A DNA stretch of 64,000 nucleotides. Origin: Taxillus chinensis (Eukaryota; Streptophyta; Magnoliopsida; Santalales; Loranthaceae). The stretch spans positions 49,500,900 through 49,564,899 of the forward strand of contig CM042092.1 in assembly GCA_023512835.1 (NCBI GenBank). Direction: 5' to 3'. The notes below the pieces were generated by a model. The model ran no database searches and was not told where the DNA came from. It saw only the letters and a list, made by a program, of their open reading frames with translations. The stretch's first letter is position 1. Every line of letters begins with the position of its first letter. This document shows, piece by piece, positions 11,433 through 23,279 of this stretch. The position numbers were made by a program, and so were the translations under genes.

Positions 11433-11612
11433 TCAGGTGTGACTATAACAGTGCGATGACTAACTTACCCTTGTGGATGTTGAAAGCTTCTAAGCAATCT
11501 GCATTAAACTCAAAGCTTGTGTCTTTTTCTAACAACCTACTCATGGGTTTTGCAATTTTTGAGAAGTCCTTATTGAATCTCCTATAAAAGCCAGCATGGC
11601 CAAGGAAACTTC

Positions 11613-12660
11613 TCACTCCTTTTTCATTGGTTGGAGGTGGCGAGTCTCAATAGTGGAGATTTTTGCCTTGTCTACCTCTAAACCATGTGCAGACACCTTG
11701 TAACTTAGAACTATCCCCTCGGTTACCATGAAATGGCATTTCTCCCAATTTAGTACTAGTTCCTTCTCCTCACATCTCTCTAAGACCACATATAGATTTT
11801 TCAAGCACTTGTTGGTAGGAGGAACCAAACACCAAAAAGTCATCCATGAAGACCTCCATGATCTCCTCAACCAAACCCTGAAAAATGGCCATCATACACC
11901 TTTGAAAGGTGGCAGGGGCATTACAAAGCCCAAATGGCATTCTCCTAAATGCAAAAGTGCCAAAAGGGCACGTGAAGGTGGTCTTTTCTTGGTCCTCGGG
12001 CTTAACCATGATCTGATTATACCCGGAATAGCCATCTAAAAAGCAAGAGTGACTATAGCCACTAACCTATCCAACATTTTGGTCAATGAAAGGAAGAGGA
12101 AAATGATCTTTCCTAGTAGCCTTGTTCAACTTTCTATAGTCAACACACACTCTCCACCTGTCACAGTGCAAGATGGGATCAATTCATTTTTCTCATTTTT
12201 AATCACGGTCATGCCCCCTTTCTTGGGCACAACATACAATGGACTCACCCACTCACTATCGGAAATAGCATAAATTATACCCGCATTTTTCCATTTTAAA
12301 ATTTCTTTTCTAACAACTTCTTTCATGGCAGGGTTTAATCTTCTTTGTCTTTCGGCAAGTGGGTTTAAAATCATCATTCATCAAAATTTTATGCATGCAA
12401 ATCCCTGGACTAATACCCCTAATGTCTTCAATGTTCCATCCTAGGGCCTTTTTGTGTTTCCTAAGGACTTCTAGCAATTGAGTGCACTCCACATCATTCA
12501 AATTAGAAGCAACAATGACAGGGAATTGATTTGTAGAGTCTAGAAATTCGTACCTTAGGTGTCCAGGTAGCTCCTTCGATTCTGGGAGTGGAGGCACGTC
12601 ATCTTCTTTCTCCTCCTCGGCTTGCTCCCAGAGAGTTTGTAGTTTGCTCATCTTCCTCAA
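11613..12660 (-). pseudogene. Gypsy reverse transcriptase (element A)
   Basis: The entry part (12660-12310) has VECTQLLEVLRKHKKALGWN and GISPGICMHKIL, typical of the Athila/Tat RT N-terminus. 12377-12126 continues with EEILKWKNAGIIYAIS-like residues and SPLYVVPKKGGM. 12009-11770 has FAFRRMPFGLCNAPATFQRC followed by EVFMDDFLVFGSS, the catalytic box as FMDD. 11870-11613 gives CHFMVTEGIVLSYKVS. At least four frameshifts or stops separate the pieces. It is a close relative of the RT in element B. Confidence 0.93.
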
Positions 12661-12839
12661 CTTGTCAAGTACATCTCTTCATCTTGTTGAGCTTCTATAA
12701 GCTGAAAGGCTCCATTAATGGTGGTGGTAATTTCTTACGCCAAGTAGTCTTCCACCAATTCCTCAAGGTCTTCAACCCAAAGGCAGTCCTCCTCTTCTTG
12801 ACCTTGCAAAGCCTTCCCCATGTGGAAGACTAAGGTCTC

Positions 12840-13225
12840 CTCATTAATTCTCGAGTTAGCTGCCCTTGAGCAACATCAATCAATGCATGACCCATTTCGA
12901 GAAACGGTCTTCCAAGGAGTAGTGAACTCCTCTATCTTCTTCCATCTCCAAAACTACAAAGTCCGCTGGAAATATGAAGGTGCCCACTTTGACTAACACG
13001 TCTTCAATTATCCCTTCAGGCCTTCCAATAGACCGATCAACAAATCGCAATGATATGGAAGTGGGCTTCGTGCCCTTAAGCCCAAGCTACTTATACAAAG
13101 CAAAGGAGATCAAATTGATGCTGGCCCCTAAATCACATAGGGCCTCTTCTTTGCGGTGCATTGCCAATCACACAAGGAGATTAAAAGCGCCTGGATCTTT
13201 ATGCTTGATGGGCAAACTACGTTGA
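12840..13225 (-). pseudogene. Gypsy aspartic protease region (element A)
   Basis: Reading the minus strand around 13140-13105 gives CDLGASINLIS, the active-site loop (D-L-G in place of D-S/T-G, as usual in Athila/Tat). The following KPTSISLRF-like and GTFIFPADFVV-like residues match the intact frame of element B at 22616-22961. The frame is broken several times. Confidence 0.8.
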
Positions 13226-15100
13226 ACAACACTTGCTCACCTCATTAGTGGCCGCCACCGTCTCATGATCCCCATATTTCCTCTTCTTCTTCACAAAATC
13301 TTTGATGTATTTTATGTACCTAGGTATCTGCTCCAAGATTTCCACAAATGGAATATTAATTTCAAGCCTCTTGAACAAACTCGAGAAAGCGCTCATGCTC
13401 TTCTTAACCCTCTGGTTCTTGACCTTTGAGGAAATGGCATAGTAGGCCTGAGCTCTTGCCTCTGTTCTTGATTATTCTGTCTTGACTCATTCCTGGTCCT
13501 TCTTTTCTTGCACTCTTTCTTGACTTTATCCGATTTTCCTTGGTCATCAGCTTCCAAGGGGTCCGCTTCTGTTCTTCTGGAATTGCCTTCTTCTTAGGCT
13601 CTTGACTTCTTTCGTGCCTTCCCGCTCCTTAGAGTAATAGCCTTACGGCTCTCCTTGGGGTTCACCTTAGTATCACTTGGAAAAGATTTAGTTGAGACTC
13701 CTTGATTTACATTTGGGCCAAACTCACAAGCGACTTTTCTATATTCTTCATTAAAGATTCCATGGTGACTACCCTTTCCTCCAAATTATCCTCTCTTTTG
13801 GTTGGCTCATCCACATTCGATATACCCTTCCTCTTTCTTGTTGAGGCCGAGGCGGTCTCTGCTCGAATCCCTGGAGGTGGGTGTAAATAATTATCCGTAG
13901 CATACGGATTCTGCTTCATCCCTGGGGGCACATATTTGTACTGAAATGAGGTATCTCCCCCTCGGTTCTGGTTTTTCTTAAATGGCTGAGATTGCTGCTG
14001 GTTCTGGTTGTACCCTTGTTGTTGATGTTGCGGATAAAATTGCTGCTTCTGATACAAGCCCTTTCCTCCAACATAATTTGCTTCTTTAGCTCCACTCTAG
14101 CCCTGCTCAGCTACTGGTAAAGCTTGTTGTGATCCTTCAACTTTAAGAGCCAATACTTCCATGCCTTTCACTAAAGCTTGAATCCGAGCTTGCATATCAT
14201 TGGAAGAATTATCAACCGAAGCTATCTTCTCCCTTGGCTTTGAAGTACGCACATTAGACCACCGCCAATCAGCTAATGTGACCTCTCCAAGAGGCCGTCT
14301 TGCTGCGTCAAGCTCTAGATTCATCAAGCATCCTCCAGCCATTGCATTCACCTAGTCTTGTGAGTGGGACCGAAGACCTGTGTAGAAAGATTCAATTTGA
14401 ATCCCTGGGGTCTTCCATGATCAGGGCATCTTCTCAATAAGTCTTTGAAACGCTCCCAAGCTTCATGAAGAGTCTCCATCTCATCTTGCCCGAATTTGCT
14501 AATCTCCCCTCGAGCTGGATCACCTTGGAAGGAGGGAAGTACTTTGACATGAACTTGGTCTGCATCTCCTCCCAAGTGTTAATTGAACTCGGGTGGACTA
14601 TTCAACCTGATCCAAGAGCTCTATCCCTTAAAGAGAAAGGGAAAAGCCTTAGCTTTATTGCCTCCTCCGATACATTGTTGATCTTTATGGTGTCGCACAT
14701 CTGGTAGAACCTCATCAAATCTTGGTGTGGATCATCCACATTGTTCCTCCAAACGCGTTGTTGCTCACCTTGTTGATCAACACCGGCTTTAGCTCGAAGC
14801 TATTTGCTTGGACTCTTGTCTGCGGAATCCCGAATAATGGTCGACATCATTGGCCTCACATAATCTAAGAAGGTTACGGGCATAAACCAATTCCCCTCTT
14901 CTTCTGGATCCTGGCCATTGTAATTGGCCCCTCCTTGCGGTGCACCACCATCAGGCCTTAAATCGCCATCAATTCACCTACTTGAATGCTCTAAGCCTTG
15001 CAATGCTTCTTGACCTCACGTCGCTTCCCTAGCCTGCTCTCTGACGAGCTACGAACAATCTTTCAGGTTCCCAATTAAATGGTATAAACTCCTGTCTTGG
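13226..15100 (-). pseudogene. Gypsy gag (element A), frameshifted
   Basis: Recognisable parts are the retrotransposon gag block at 14575-14348 (GEISKFGQDEMETLHEAWER and FKDLLRRCPDHG), a linker at 14351-14097 (IQALVKGMEVLALKVEGSQQ), and a Gln/Asn-rich stretch at 14057-13707 (MYQKQQFYPQHQQQGYNQNQ) with a following PTKREDNLEERVVTMESLMK segment. Homologous frames occur at 20713-22100 in B. No intact zinc knuckle is visible. 13226-13700 is a lysine/glutamate-rich linker in several frames. Confidence 0.82.
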
Positions 15101-15302
15101 CATGCACAACTAGGAATTCCTCAAACACTTGGTGTATGTTCCTGTAAAACAACAAGAACACACCCAAGCGACTCCGAACAATGCAAAATAAACAAATAAA
15201 GAACACAAAATAACAGAAAATAAAAGACAAAATAAAACACCAAGATCGGAATTCAAACAATTTCACTCAATGTTGATTTCTAAAGCTAGTCAACCGTTGA
15301 AT

Positions 15303-15318
15303 CCCGAGAACGGCGCCA
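15303..15318 (-). other. Primer-binding site, tRNA-Asp type (element A)
   Basis: The minus strand reads TGGCGCCGTTCTCGGG, starting three bases inside the LTR end. Athila and Tat elements typically have TGGCGCCGTTGCCGGGG, complementary to the 3' end of tRNA-Asp (or a similar tRNA). The CT in place of GC is shared with element B. Confidence 0.75.
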
Positions 15319-15321
15319 ATT

Positions 15322-16804
15322 TGACGAACGGGTATTTCGTAAGCGAAACCCAAGTGAGGTTTAAGCTCTTGTCGTTTAAATCCTTTCTCAAAAAAAATTA
15401 ATTCCCTTAACTAATGCTAAATAGAATAACAACAAGAAAGGGGTCGATCCCAGAGATTACCAAGTTATCTAGCTTTCACGCAAATCACCAAATTAATCTT
15501 GGTTAAAACAATGTCTCGACAAACAAAATTATGTTTTAAAATTACTTTACGAAAACAATTGCAATTGAAATAACTAAAAACGTTGGATTTAGAATCAAGG
15601 ATTAAGGCATTTAGGGTCACAATTTCACCTCCCTATGTTATCTCTACTGGTTCATGGTATTAGGGTTGCCTGATTGAAAACATGCTAAACATAAGCCAAG
15701 GACAACAAATGGTCATTGAGGTCCTTTTAAGAGTTGAATGCGGAATGGTCATCTAAACACACAAACATGCAAAGCCAATAAATCATACTTGCAAGAAGAT
15801 AATGATCACACCAATTACAAATAAGTTATGAATATCAATCCGCCTCAGACTGGGGCTAAGAATACCAAGGTGTACATCCAAAGATAGAAATTAAGAACAG
15901 ATTCATAAAACATGCAAAACTCAATCATCCAAACCCAATATTCATAAACAGGCAAAGCAACAAGGGGGCTACATTCCTCCCATAGATTATAAGAACTACT
16001 CACGCATGATTACAAGCAAAACCATAGCGATAAAGCTAAACATCTTCTTCTAGTCCACGCGTGCAACAAGGCTTCAAATCCAGGCTCCAAAATCCGCGAC
16101 AGTGCGACGGCTGCTCTCCTAGGTCAAGGAGCGGCCTCCAAGTCGTGAAGCCTCTCTCTCTCTAAAAACGTGTAGGGGGGTCTAGGATACATAGCGGGGG
16201 CGTGGAGGCTTTATTTATAGAGGTTGGATGGGCCTTGAGGTGTGTACCCTAGCCCATCTATCAAAACGGCGTAGTTTTGATAAGTGACACTTCAAACTTT
16301 AAAATCTCTATCTTCCATCCACAATTTGGACATGGGCCTTCGGGAACAAATGATCAGCATGAAAAAATGATAGGATCGGTCCAAAAATATCTCTGCACGT
16401 CAATTTGCACGTGATATGGTGAATTCACGTTCAGCTCCAAATCGGCTCAAACTTCTCCCCAAGCTTCCTTGCATCCCGTAGAGGCCTCGGGAAGCAAAAA
16501 TAGGCTTGCACGTGAAATTGGTGAATTCACGTGCAGCTCCAAATGCTCTAAAATTTATGTGGTAGGTAGAGGACATCATTCTAAGCAACTTTTTGTTCTT
16601 GTACGCCAATTGTTTGAGGCCATCTACTATATCAAAAGTGAGCTCCAAAATCTACCAAAACACTTAAAAACGCATGTATTTGCAAATAGCATCTTCCTAG
16701 GGGTTAGAGCAAATATATATGATATATGAAGCAATGAGGCTCTAATCATGCTCTTAAACATCCTAAATAAACACTAGAATAACGGCATAAAATGCACGTT
16801 ATCG
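15322..16804 (-). repeat. 5' LTR of gypsy element A
   Basis: On the minus strand it starts (C/T)GATAACGTGCATTTTATGCC and ends CGTCA next to the primer site, about 1483 bp. It is related to the LTRs of B over most of its length but differs in its last 120 bp, so it is a distinct subfamily. It contains paired CACGTG sites (near 16400 and 16510-16535) and the TATCAAAAC...GTTTTGATA palindrome (near 16258-16282). The first base appears to be mutated from T to C. Confidence 0.85.
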
Positions 16805-17432
16805 GCTTGTCTTCACCAAGATAAGCGACCATCTTTTGACAATACATGGCCAGGATGTGTCCTGGGACATCGGGTCCCGTTGAATTTTTCAAACTCGGCA
16901 TTTTGAATTTTGGCGGTAGCACCACTCCAGGGACTAAGCATAAGTCTTGTGGGCTGGTCATGCCATAGCTGTCCATGCCTTCTACGGCTTTCAATCTTTC
17001 CTCGAGTCGGCGTAGAGCGGGAGACTCAATATTTTCCTGAGGAGCTGGGGGAACCCATCGCTTCCATTACATTTCCGGTGCGGGCATAGTGAAATGAGTT
17101 TGATTTGGAGTTGGAGGTTGTGCCACGCAGGATGATAGGTAGGTGCCTGGCTAGGGGCCGGATTGGGCGGTTGAACCGCTTCTTGCCCCTGCTCTTGGTG
17201 GTGATTGAGAGTTCCCCCCTGTCGGGGTTCTTCCTCTTTCCTCGATCAATTTTGCGAGCATTTCCATAATTCCGAGACATTTGCCCCTGTAGGGTTTGTT
17301 GTGACTGTTCCAACCCCATGAGTCTATTCTCTGTTTCTTCGCCATCGGCCGCGATCGTGGTATTTGATTGCGCCGGGATCTAAGGTTGTAAGAGTGTGCA
17401 ATCTGTAGAAAGGCACTACCGACCTGGTACAA
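16805..17432 (-). pseudogene. gag fragment of element D, cut by element A
   Basis: At 16994-16805 the frame reads DLCLVPGVVLPPKFKMPSLK and then GHILAMYCQKMVAYLGEDKP, where it stops exactly at the LTR of A. This P-PKFK-P-x(n)-H-x-AMYC-KM pattern is the start of a common plant Ty3/gypsy gag. Upstream, 17319-17026 and 17432-17151 share a region in two frames, including MGLEQSQQTLQGQMS and IMEMLAKLIEERGRTP, which would be a coiled-coil-like stretch before gag. A frameshift joins them. Confidence 0.7.
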
Positions 17433-17685
17433 GGATGTTTTATTTTATTTTTCCTTTGATATGCATGTATGCATGAATGTATGTGCGGAGGGTTAAAGAA
17501 ACAAACAACTTTATTGCAAACAAAACACATAATACAAACACTCAATACAAACATACAATGCAAAATGCCATGTCAAATGAAGGCTATTGCTACATGATCC
17601 TGGAGCAAACTTCTAGTCATCTCCAAGGAGTACGGTGCCTCTTTCTCTGGGGTGGTCGTTCACCCGCTTCCTCCCTCTCGCTTCA

Positions 17686-18978
17686 TTATGGTCTCGATCT
17701 GTTTTTCCCTCCATGTGGGCCTTTGAAGAGCTCCTTCTTAGAGATGCTTCTAGCCTCTTGGATCTGTTGCCTTAAAGTCCGATTCTCCTGGAGGATAGCC
17801 TTCATGTCCGAAGTTAGTCGTGGCTTGTGTTGTGCCCTCCAAGATATGTATGCGGGGTAAACACCAGGTTTTGAACCGTTGGGTTGGATCTTGTGTGGTG
17901 TGCACCATGCTTGATACATCTTCTTGCCTTCTTTTGTGAGCATGGTTCTGCATGTAAGTGAAGTCACACTCTTCCATGCTAAAGAGCATGGGGATAATCG
18001 ATAACCCCCACTTGTGTTCCCACTGCGGTGGTGCATATGCAGCTCCTCCCCAGGGACCTAAGAGTGGGACCCAATTGTAGTCCCCGTAGCTATAAGTCAT
18101 GGAAACCACCGGCATCCAAGGAGCGATCCAGGTAATGTCGGTCACGTGAGGTTCTCCAACTTCTTTTTCCGGCTTTCAAAGTCTTTAGGTAGGCTCCACT
18201 TGCCCGAGCGAGAATATCTAGTAGTGTTATGGCCGGTACCTGATAAACAGCAGGAAAACGATGAACAATACGGGGAAATGACCTTGCAACCAGGTACATA
18301 GGAGAGGTAGGCACCCCATGAACCGTCCCCGAGCCTTTACTCCTCAGGTAAGTAAGAGATCGGATGGTTTCAATCATGATAGCAGGAGTAGGGTGACATC
18401 CTTTCACACCTTGGACCAAATCTACAATTGCTCCATCGATGTGGGCCGGTATCCTTGGGAAAATGACTAGCCCATATATAGCTAGTGTAAGCGGTTGTGT
18501 GCGCTCGCTTACATTGCGGCTGTATCATTTCTTTGATTGTGTCCCATGAAAGATATTCCCGCCCACCATAGGTTGTGGTGTCGGTGAGTCCTATACCTGG
18601 CTTTCCCATTATCTCAACAAAGGCCCTTTGACATGATCTTCCGGGCTCTGGTAGATAGATCTTCATTTTGTTTTCTACGGGGATATCCAATAATCTTCTA
18701 TATTCTTCTATGGTGGGAACAAGATCTATGCCATTGAAGTTGAAGCACCGCCGTCGAGACTCCCAGAAATATATGGCTGCCCCAAGCATATCCTTATCGC
18801 CGATGGCTCGGTCACATGGAGCAAATCCCCAAAGTGTTGTATATATATGCTTTTCCTTTCGTCGGACCACTTGCCTCCATATTGTCCGTATCTCCTTAGT
18901 GTAGTCCAGATGATCTTCCATGATAACATTTTATGCCTTGTGGGCTTCTCCTGGTGAAAAATCCCCAAGGCGAAGTAG
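17686..18978 (-). pseudogene. DUF7745-like domain of element D, cut by element B
   Basis: The best frame (18921-18370) contains IYTTLWGFAPCDRAIGDKDM, then AIYFWESRRRCFNFNGIDLV and PTIEEYRRLLDIPV. This LWGF...A..FW....RCF.F...DLVPTIEEY..LL.IP pattern is the signature of the plant DUF7745 (plant-mobile-domain-like) family, which is commonly fused to retrotransposon gag. Later segments (18419-18090, 18145-17750, 18036-17686) give the C-terminal part and a probable coiled coil (AILQENRTLRQQIQEARSIS) in changing frames. The domain's function is unknown. The upstream continuation lies after element B, at 41046-41160. Confidence 0.6.
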
Positions 18979-18983
18979 AATGT
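18979..18983. repeat. Target-site duplication of element B (left)
   Basis: aatgt immediately precedes the TGATAACG start of the LTR and is repeated at 41041-41045 after the second LTR. Confidence 0.9.
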
Positions 18984-20505
18984 TGATAACGTGCATTTTA
19001 TGCCATTATTCTAGTGTTTATTTAGGATGTTTAAGAGCATGATTAGAGCCTTATTGCTTCATATATCATATATATTTGCTCTAACCCCTAGGAAGATGCT
19101 AGTTGTAAATACATGCGCTTTTAAGTTGTTTTGGCAGGTTTTGGACCTCACTTTTGACATAGTAGATGACCTCAAACAATTGGCGTGCAAGAACAAAAAG
19201 TTGCTTAGAATGATGGCCTCTACCTACCAGGAGAAATTTCAGAGCATTTGGAGCTAATTTGGAGTTGCACGTGAATTCACCCATATCACGTGCAAGCATA
19301 TTTTTGCCTCTCAGGCCTCTACATGATGCAAGGAAGCTTGGGGTGAAGTTTGAGCTGATTTGGAGGTGCACGTGAATTCACCATATCACGTGCAAATTGG
19401 CGTGCAGAGATATTTTTGGACCGATCCAATCGTTTTTCCATGCCGATCATTTGTTCCTAAAGGCCCAAGTCCAAATTGTGGATGGAAGATAGAGTTTTTA
19501 ATGTTTCGAGTGTTACTTATCAAAACTACGCCGTTTTGATAAGTGGGCTAGGTTACACACCTCAAAGCCCATCCAAACTCTATAAATAAGAGCTCCACGC
19601 CCTTGCTAGCCAAGCTTAACCCCCTACACGTTTTAGAGAGAGAGAGAGAGGCTCCACGACTTGGAGGTGCTCCTTGACCTAGGAGAGCAGCCGTCGCAGC
19701 CGTCGCCGCGGCCGTCGCGGATTTTGGAGCCTGGATTTGAAGCTTTGCTTGTGCGCGTGATCAAGAAGAAGATGTTGAGCTTTTTGCTTTGTGTTTGCTT
19801 GTAATCATGCGTGAGTAGTCTTATAATCTAGGGGAGCAATGTAGCCCCCCTTGTTGCTTTCTTTGTGTTTATGAATATTTGGGTTTGGATGATTGAAGTT
19901 TTGCATGTTTTATGAATCCGTTCTTAATTCTATCTTTGGATGTACACCTTGGTATTCTTAGCCCTAGTCTCAGGGGCGATTGAGATTCATAACTTATTTG
20001 TAATTGGTGTGATCATTATCCTTTTGCAAGTATGATTTATTGGCTTTGCATGTTTGTGTGTTTAGATGACCATTCTGGCATACAACTCTTAAAAGGACCT
20101 CAATGACCATTTGTTGTCCTTGGCTTATGTTTAGCATGTTTTCAATCGACAACCCTAATACCATGAACCAAGAAAGATAACATAGGGAGGTGAAATTGTG
20201 ACCCTAGATGCTTTTAATCCTTGAAACTTAATCCTAAAATCAACTTTCTTTCTTTGTTTATTAAGAAAACCAAATAAAAATTAGATCTTTAGTTTAAAAA
20301 AGAAAACTTTTTGCCAAGACATTTTATAGAACAAGAGTAATTGGGTGATTTGATTTGAGAACTAGAGAACTAGGTTAATCCCTGTGGGTTCGACCCCTTT
20401 CTTGCTGCTATTCTTTTAGTGCAAACTTAGGGAATTTATTATTTTGAAGAGAGATTTAACGACATTAGCTAGCTCTTTTAGAGAGGCTAAAAATCTTGTC
20501 TGTCA
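18984..20505 (+). repeat. 5' LTR of element B
   Basis: It begins TGATAACGTGCATTTTATGCC (first 20 bases recognisable) and ends TCTTGTCTGTCA. U3 holds four CACGTG boxes (about 19268, 19287, 19368, 19388), each pair arranged as an inverted repeat. A palindrome at 19515-19544 lies next to a TATA box TATAAATA at 19581-19588. A GA-rich microsatellite follows near 19637, where the transcript leader would be. Confidence 0.95.
19515..19544. promoter_or_regulatory. Palindrome upstream of LTR TATA box
   Basis: Arms ACTTATCAAAAC and GTTTTGATAAGT are exact reverse complements around a 6-bp centre TACGCC. The palindrome lies about 40 bp upstream of TATAAATA at 19581. Copies in the same place occur in the LTRs at 40052-40081, 53580-53610 and 16258-16282, and a variant pair occurs in element C. 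Confidence 0.7.
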
Positions 20506-20508
20506 AAT

Positions 20509-20525
20509 TGGCGCCGTTCTCGGGG
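20509..20525 (+). other. Primer-binding site, tRNA-Asp type (element B)
   Basis: TGGCGCCGTTCTCGGGG begins three bases after the LTR end. It is the Athila/Tat type of primer site with a two-base change in its middle. Confidence 0.8.
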
Positions 20526-20712
20526 ATTCAACGGTTAACTAGTTTTTAAAATCAACATTGAGTGAAATTGTTTGAATTCTGATCTTGGTGTTTTATTTTG
20601 TCTTTACTTTTCTCGTTATTTTGTGTTCTTTATTTGTTTATTTTGCATTGTTCGGAGCTCTGTGGGTGTGTTCTTGTTGTTGTTTACAGGAACATACATC
20701 AAGGATTCCTAG

Positions 20713-22523
20713 TTGTGCATGCAAAGAGAGGAGGATATACAATTTACGCGGGAACTTGAAAGGTTGTTCGAGCTCGTCGTAGAGCGACTAGGGAAGCAAA
20801 CACGTGAGGCGGAAGAAGCATTGCAAGGCTTGGAGCAATCCGTAGGCGATCTGATGGCAGATCTCGGACTGATGGTGGTGCACCGCAAGGAGGGGCCAAT
20901 TACAATGGCCAATATCCAGAAGAAGAGGGTAATAGGTTTATGCCCAGAACCTTCTTAGATTATGCGAGGCCGATGATGTCGGACCACTATTTGGGATTCG
21001 GCAGACAAGAGTCCAAGCGAATAGCTTGAGCTGAAGCCGGCATTGATCAACATGGTGAGCAACAACGCGTTTGGAGGAACAGCCGTGGATGATCCACACC
21101 AGCATTTGATGAGGTTCTACCAGGTGTGTGACACCATCAAGATCAACAATGTATCGGAGGAGGCCATAAAGCTAAGGCTTTTCCCTTTCTCTTTAAGGGA
21201 AAGAGCTCTTGGCTGGTTCAACCATCCGCCAACAGGTTCAATCAACACTTGGGAGGAGATGCGGACCAAGTTCATGTCAAAATACTTCCCTCCTTCCAAG
21301 GTGATCCAGGCTTAGAGGAGAGATTAGCAGGTTCAGGCAAGATGAGATGGAGACTCTTCATGAAGCTTGGGAGCGTTTCAAAGACTTAGTGAGAAGATGC
21401 CCTGATCATGGAAGACCCCAAGTGGATTCAAATTGAATCTTTCTACACAGGTCTTGGTCCCATTCACAAGACAAGGTGAATGCTCTTGGAGGATGCTTGA
21501 TGAATCTAGAGCTGACGCAAGCAGAGCTCTTGGAGAGGCTGTCATTAGGCGATTGGCGGTGGTCTAATGTGCGTACTTCAAAGCCAAGGGAGAAGATAGC
21601 TTTAGTTGAAAATTCTTCCAATGATGTGCAAGCCAGATTCAAGCTTTAGTGAAAGGCATGGAAGTATTGGCTCTTAAAGTTGAAGGATCACAAGCTTTAC
21701 CAGGTAGTTGAGCGGGGCTGGAGTGGAGCTGAAGAAGCAAATTATGTTGGAGGAAAGGGCTTGTACCGGAAACAACAATTTTATCCTCAACAACAACAAC
21801 TAGGGTACAACCAGAATGCAGCAATCTCAACCATTTCGAGAGAACTCGGAACCAAGGGGAGATACCTCATTTCAAGTACAAATATGTGCCTCCAGGGATG
21901 AAGCAAAATCCGTATGCTACGGATAATTATTTACACCCACCTCCGGGATTCGGCAGGAACTTACCTCGGCCTCAACAACAAAGAGGAAGGGTATATCGAA
22001 TGTGGATGAGCCAACCAAAAGAGAGGATAATTTGGAGGAAAGGGTAGTCACACCGGAATCTTCAATTCAGAATATGGAGACTTCATTTAAAAGTATGGAG
22101 AAGTTACTTGTGAGCATGGCACGAATCTTAATCAAAGGGTGTCCACCAACACTTTTCCAAGTGACACCGAGGTGAACCCCAAGGAGAGTTGCAAGGCTAT
22201 CACTCTAAGGAGCGGGAAGACACCGAATGAAGCCGAGGAGCCTAAGAAGAAGGCAAATCCAGGAAGAACAGAGAAGTCCCTTGGAAGCTGATGACCAAGG
22301 AAAATCAGATAAAGTGAAGAAAGAGTGCAAGAGAAGAAGGACAAGCAAGTGAGTCAAGACAGAATAGTCAAGAAGAAGAAGCAAGAACTCAGGCCTAGTA
22401 TGCCATTTCCTCGGAGGCCGAGGAACCAGGAGGGTTGAAGAAGAGTATGAGCGCTTCCTGAGTTTGTTCAAGAAGCTTGAGATTAACATTCCATTTGTGG
22501 AAGTTTTGGAGCAAGATGCCTAG
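20713..22523 (+). pseudogene. gag of element B, frameshifted
   Basis: The first frame (20713-20958) is a short N-terminal segment with FELVVERLGKQTREAEEALQ, probably helical. The conserved gag core is at 21043-21315: DDPHQHLMRFYQVCDTIKIN, LRLFPFSLRERALGWFNHPP and WEEMRTKFMSKYFPPSKV, the Retrotrans_gag pattern. The HEAWERFK block follows after a frameshift near 21316-21400. A Gln-rich region (21760-21830) and a Lys/Glu-rich linker lead into the protease. Stops and frameshifts recur at 20958, 21315 and about 21650. Confidence 0.88.
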
Positions 22524-22961
22524 GTGAGAAAATACATCAAAGATTTTGTGACAAAGAAGAGGAAATATGGGGATCATGAGACGGTGGCAATCACTAACGA
22601 GGTGAGCAGTGTTGTTCAACAAAGTTTGCCCATCAAGCATAAAGATCCGGGCAGCTTTAATCTCCCTTGTGTGATTGGCAATGCACCGCGACGACAGGCC
22701 CTATGTGATTTAGGGGCCAGCATCAATTTGATTTCCTTCGCTTTGTATAAACGACTTGGGCTTAAGGGCATGAAGCCCACTTCCATATCATTGCGGTTCC
22801 GAGACCGGTCCACTGGAAGGCCTGAAGGAATCATTGAAGATGTGCTAGTTAAAGTGGGCTCCTTCATATTTCCAGCGGACTTTGTTGTTTTGGAGATGGA
22901 AGAAGATAGAGGAGTTCATTTACTCCTTGGAAGACCGTTTCTCGAACGGGTTGTGCATTGA
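22524..22961 (+). pseudogene. Aspartic protease of element B
   Basis: One open frame of 145 codons contains RRQALCDLGASINLISFALY (active-site loop), KPTSISLRFRDRSTGRPEGI and FPADFVVLEMEEDRGVHLLL followed by GRPFL. Gypsy retropepsins have the GR-FL motif at this distance from the catalytic Asp. The frame itself is uninterrupted over the domain, but it is broken upstream and downstream, so it is part of a dead polyprotein. It would cleave the gag-pol precursor. Confidence 0.9.
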
Positions 22962-23279
22962 TTGATGTTGCTCAAGGGCAGCTAACTCGAGAATTAATGA
23001 GGAAACCTTAGTCTTCCACATGGGGAAGGCTTTGCAAGGTCAAGAGGAGGAGGATTGCCTTTGGATTGAAGACCTTGAGGAATTGGTGGAAGATTACTTG
23101 CGGAAGAAATTACCACCACCAATGATGGAGCCCTTGACTTATAGAAGCTCAACAAGATGAAGAGATGTACTTGATGGTGAGGAAAATGAGCAAATTACAA
23201 ACTCTTTGGAGCAAGCCGAGGAGGAGAAAGAAGATGACATGCCTCCAGCTCCGAACCGAAGGAGCTGCCTGGACACCTA

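Larger units (their letters stand above)
10263..16804 (-). mobile_element. Athila/Tat-like Ty3/gypsy retrotransposon A, truncated by copia 1
   Basis: On the minus strand the order is LTR (15322-16804), tRNA-Asp type primer site, gag, protease, RT, RNase H and the first half of integrase. The element is then cut at 10263 by the copia insertion, and its remaining part lies beyond the window. PR-RT-RH-IN order defines Ty3/gypsy. The PBS, the DLGASINLI protease, the FMDDF RT and the gag block ETLHEAWERFKDLLRRCPDH fit the Athila/Tat branch. It is homologous along its whole length to element B, in opposite orientation. It inserted into the gag of element D at about 16804. Confidence 0.9.
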
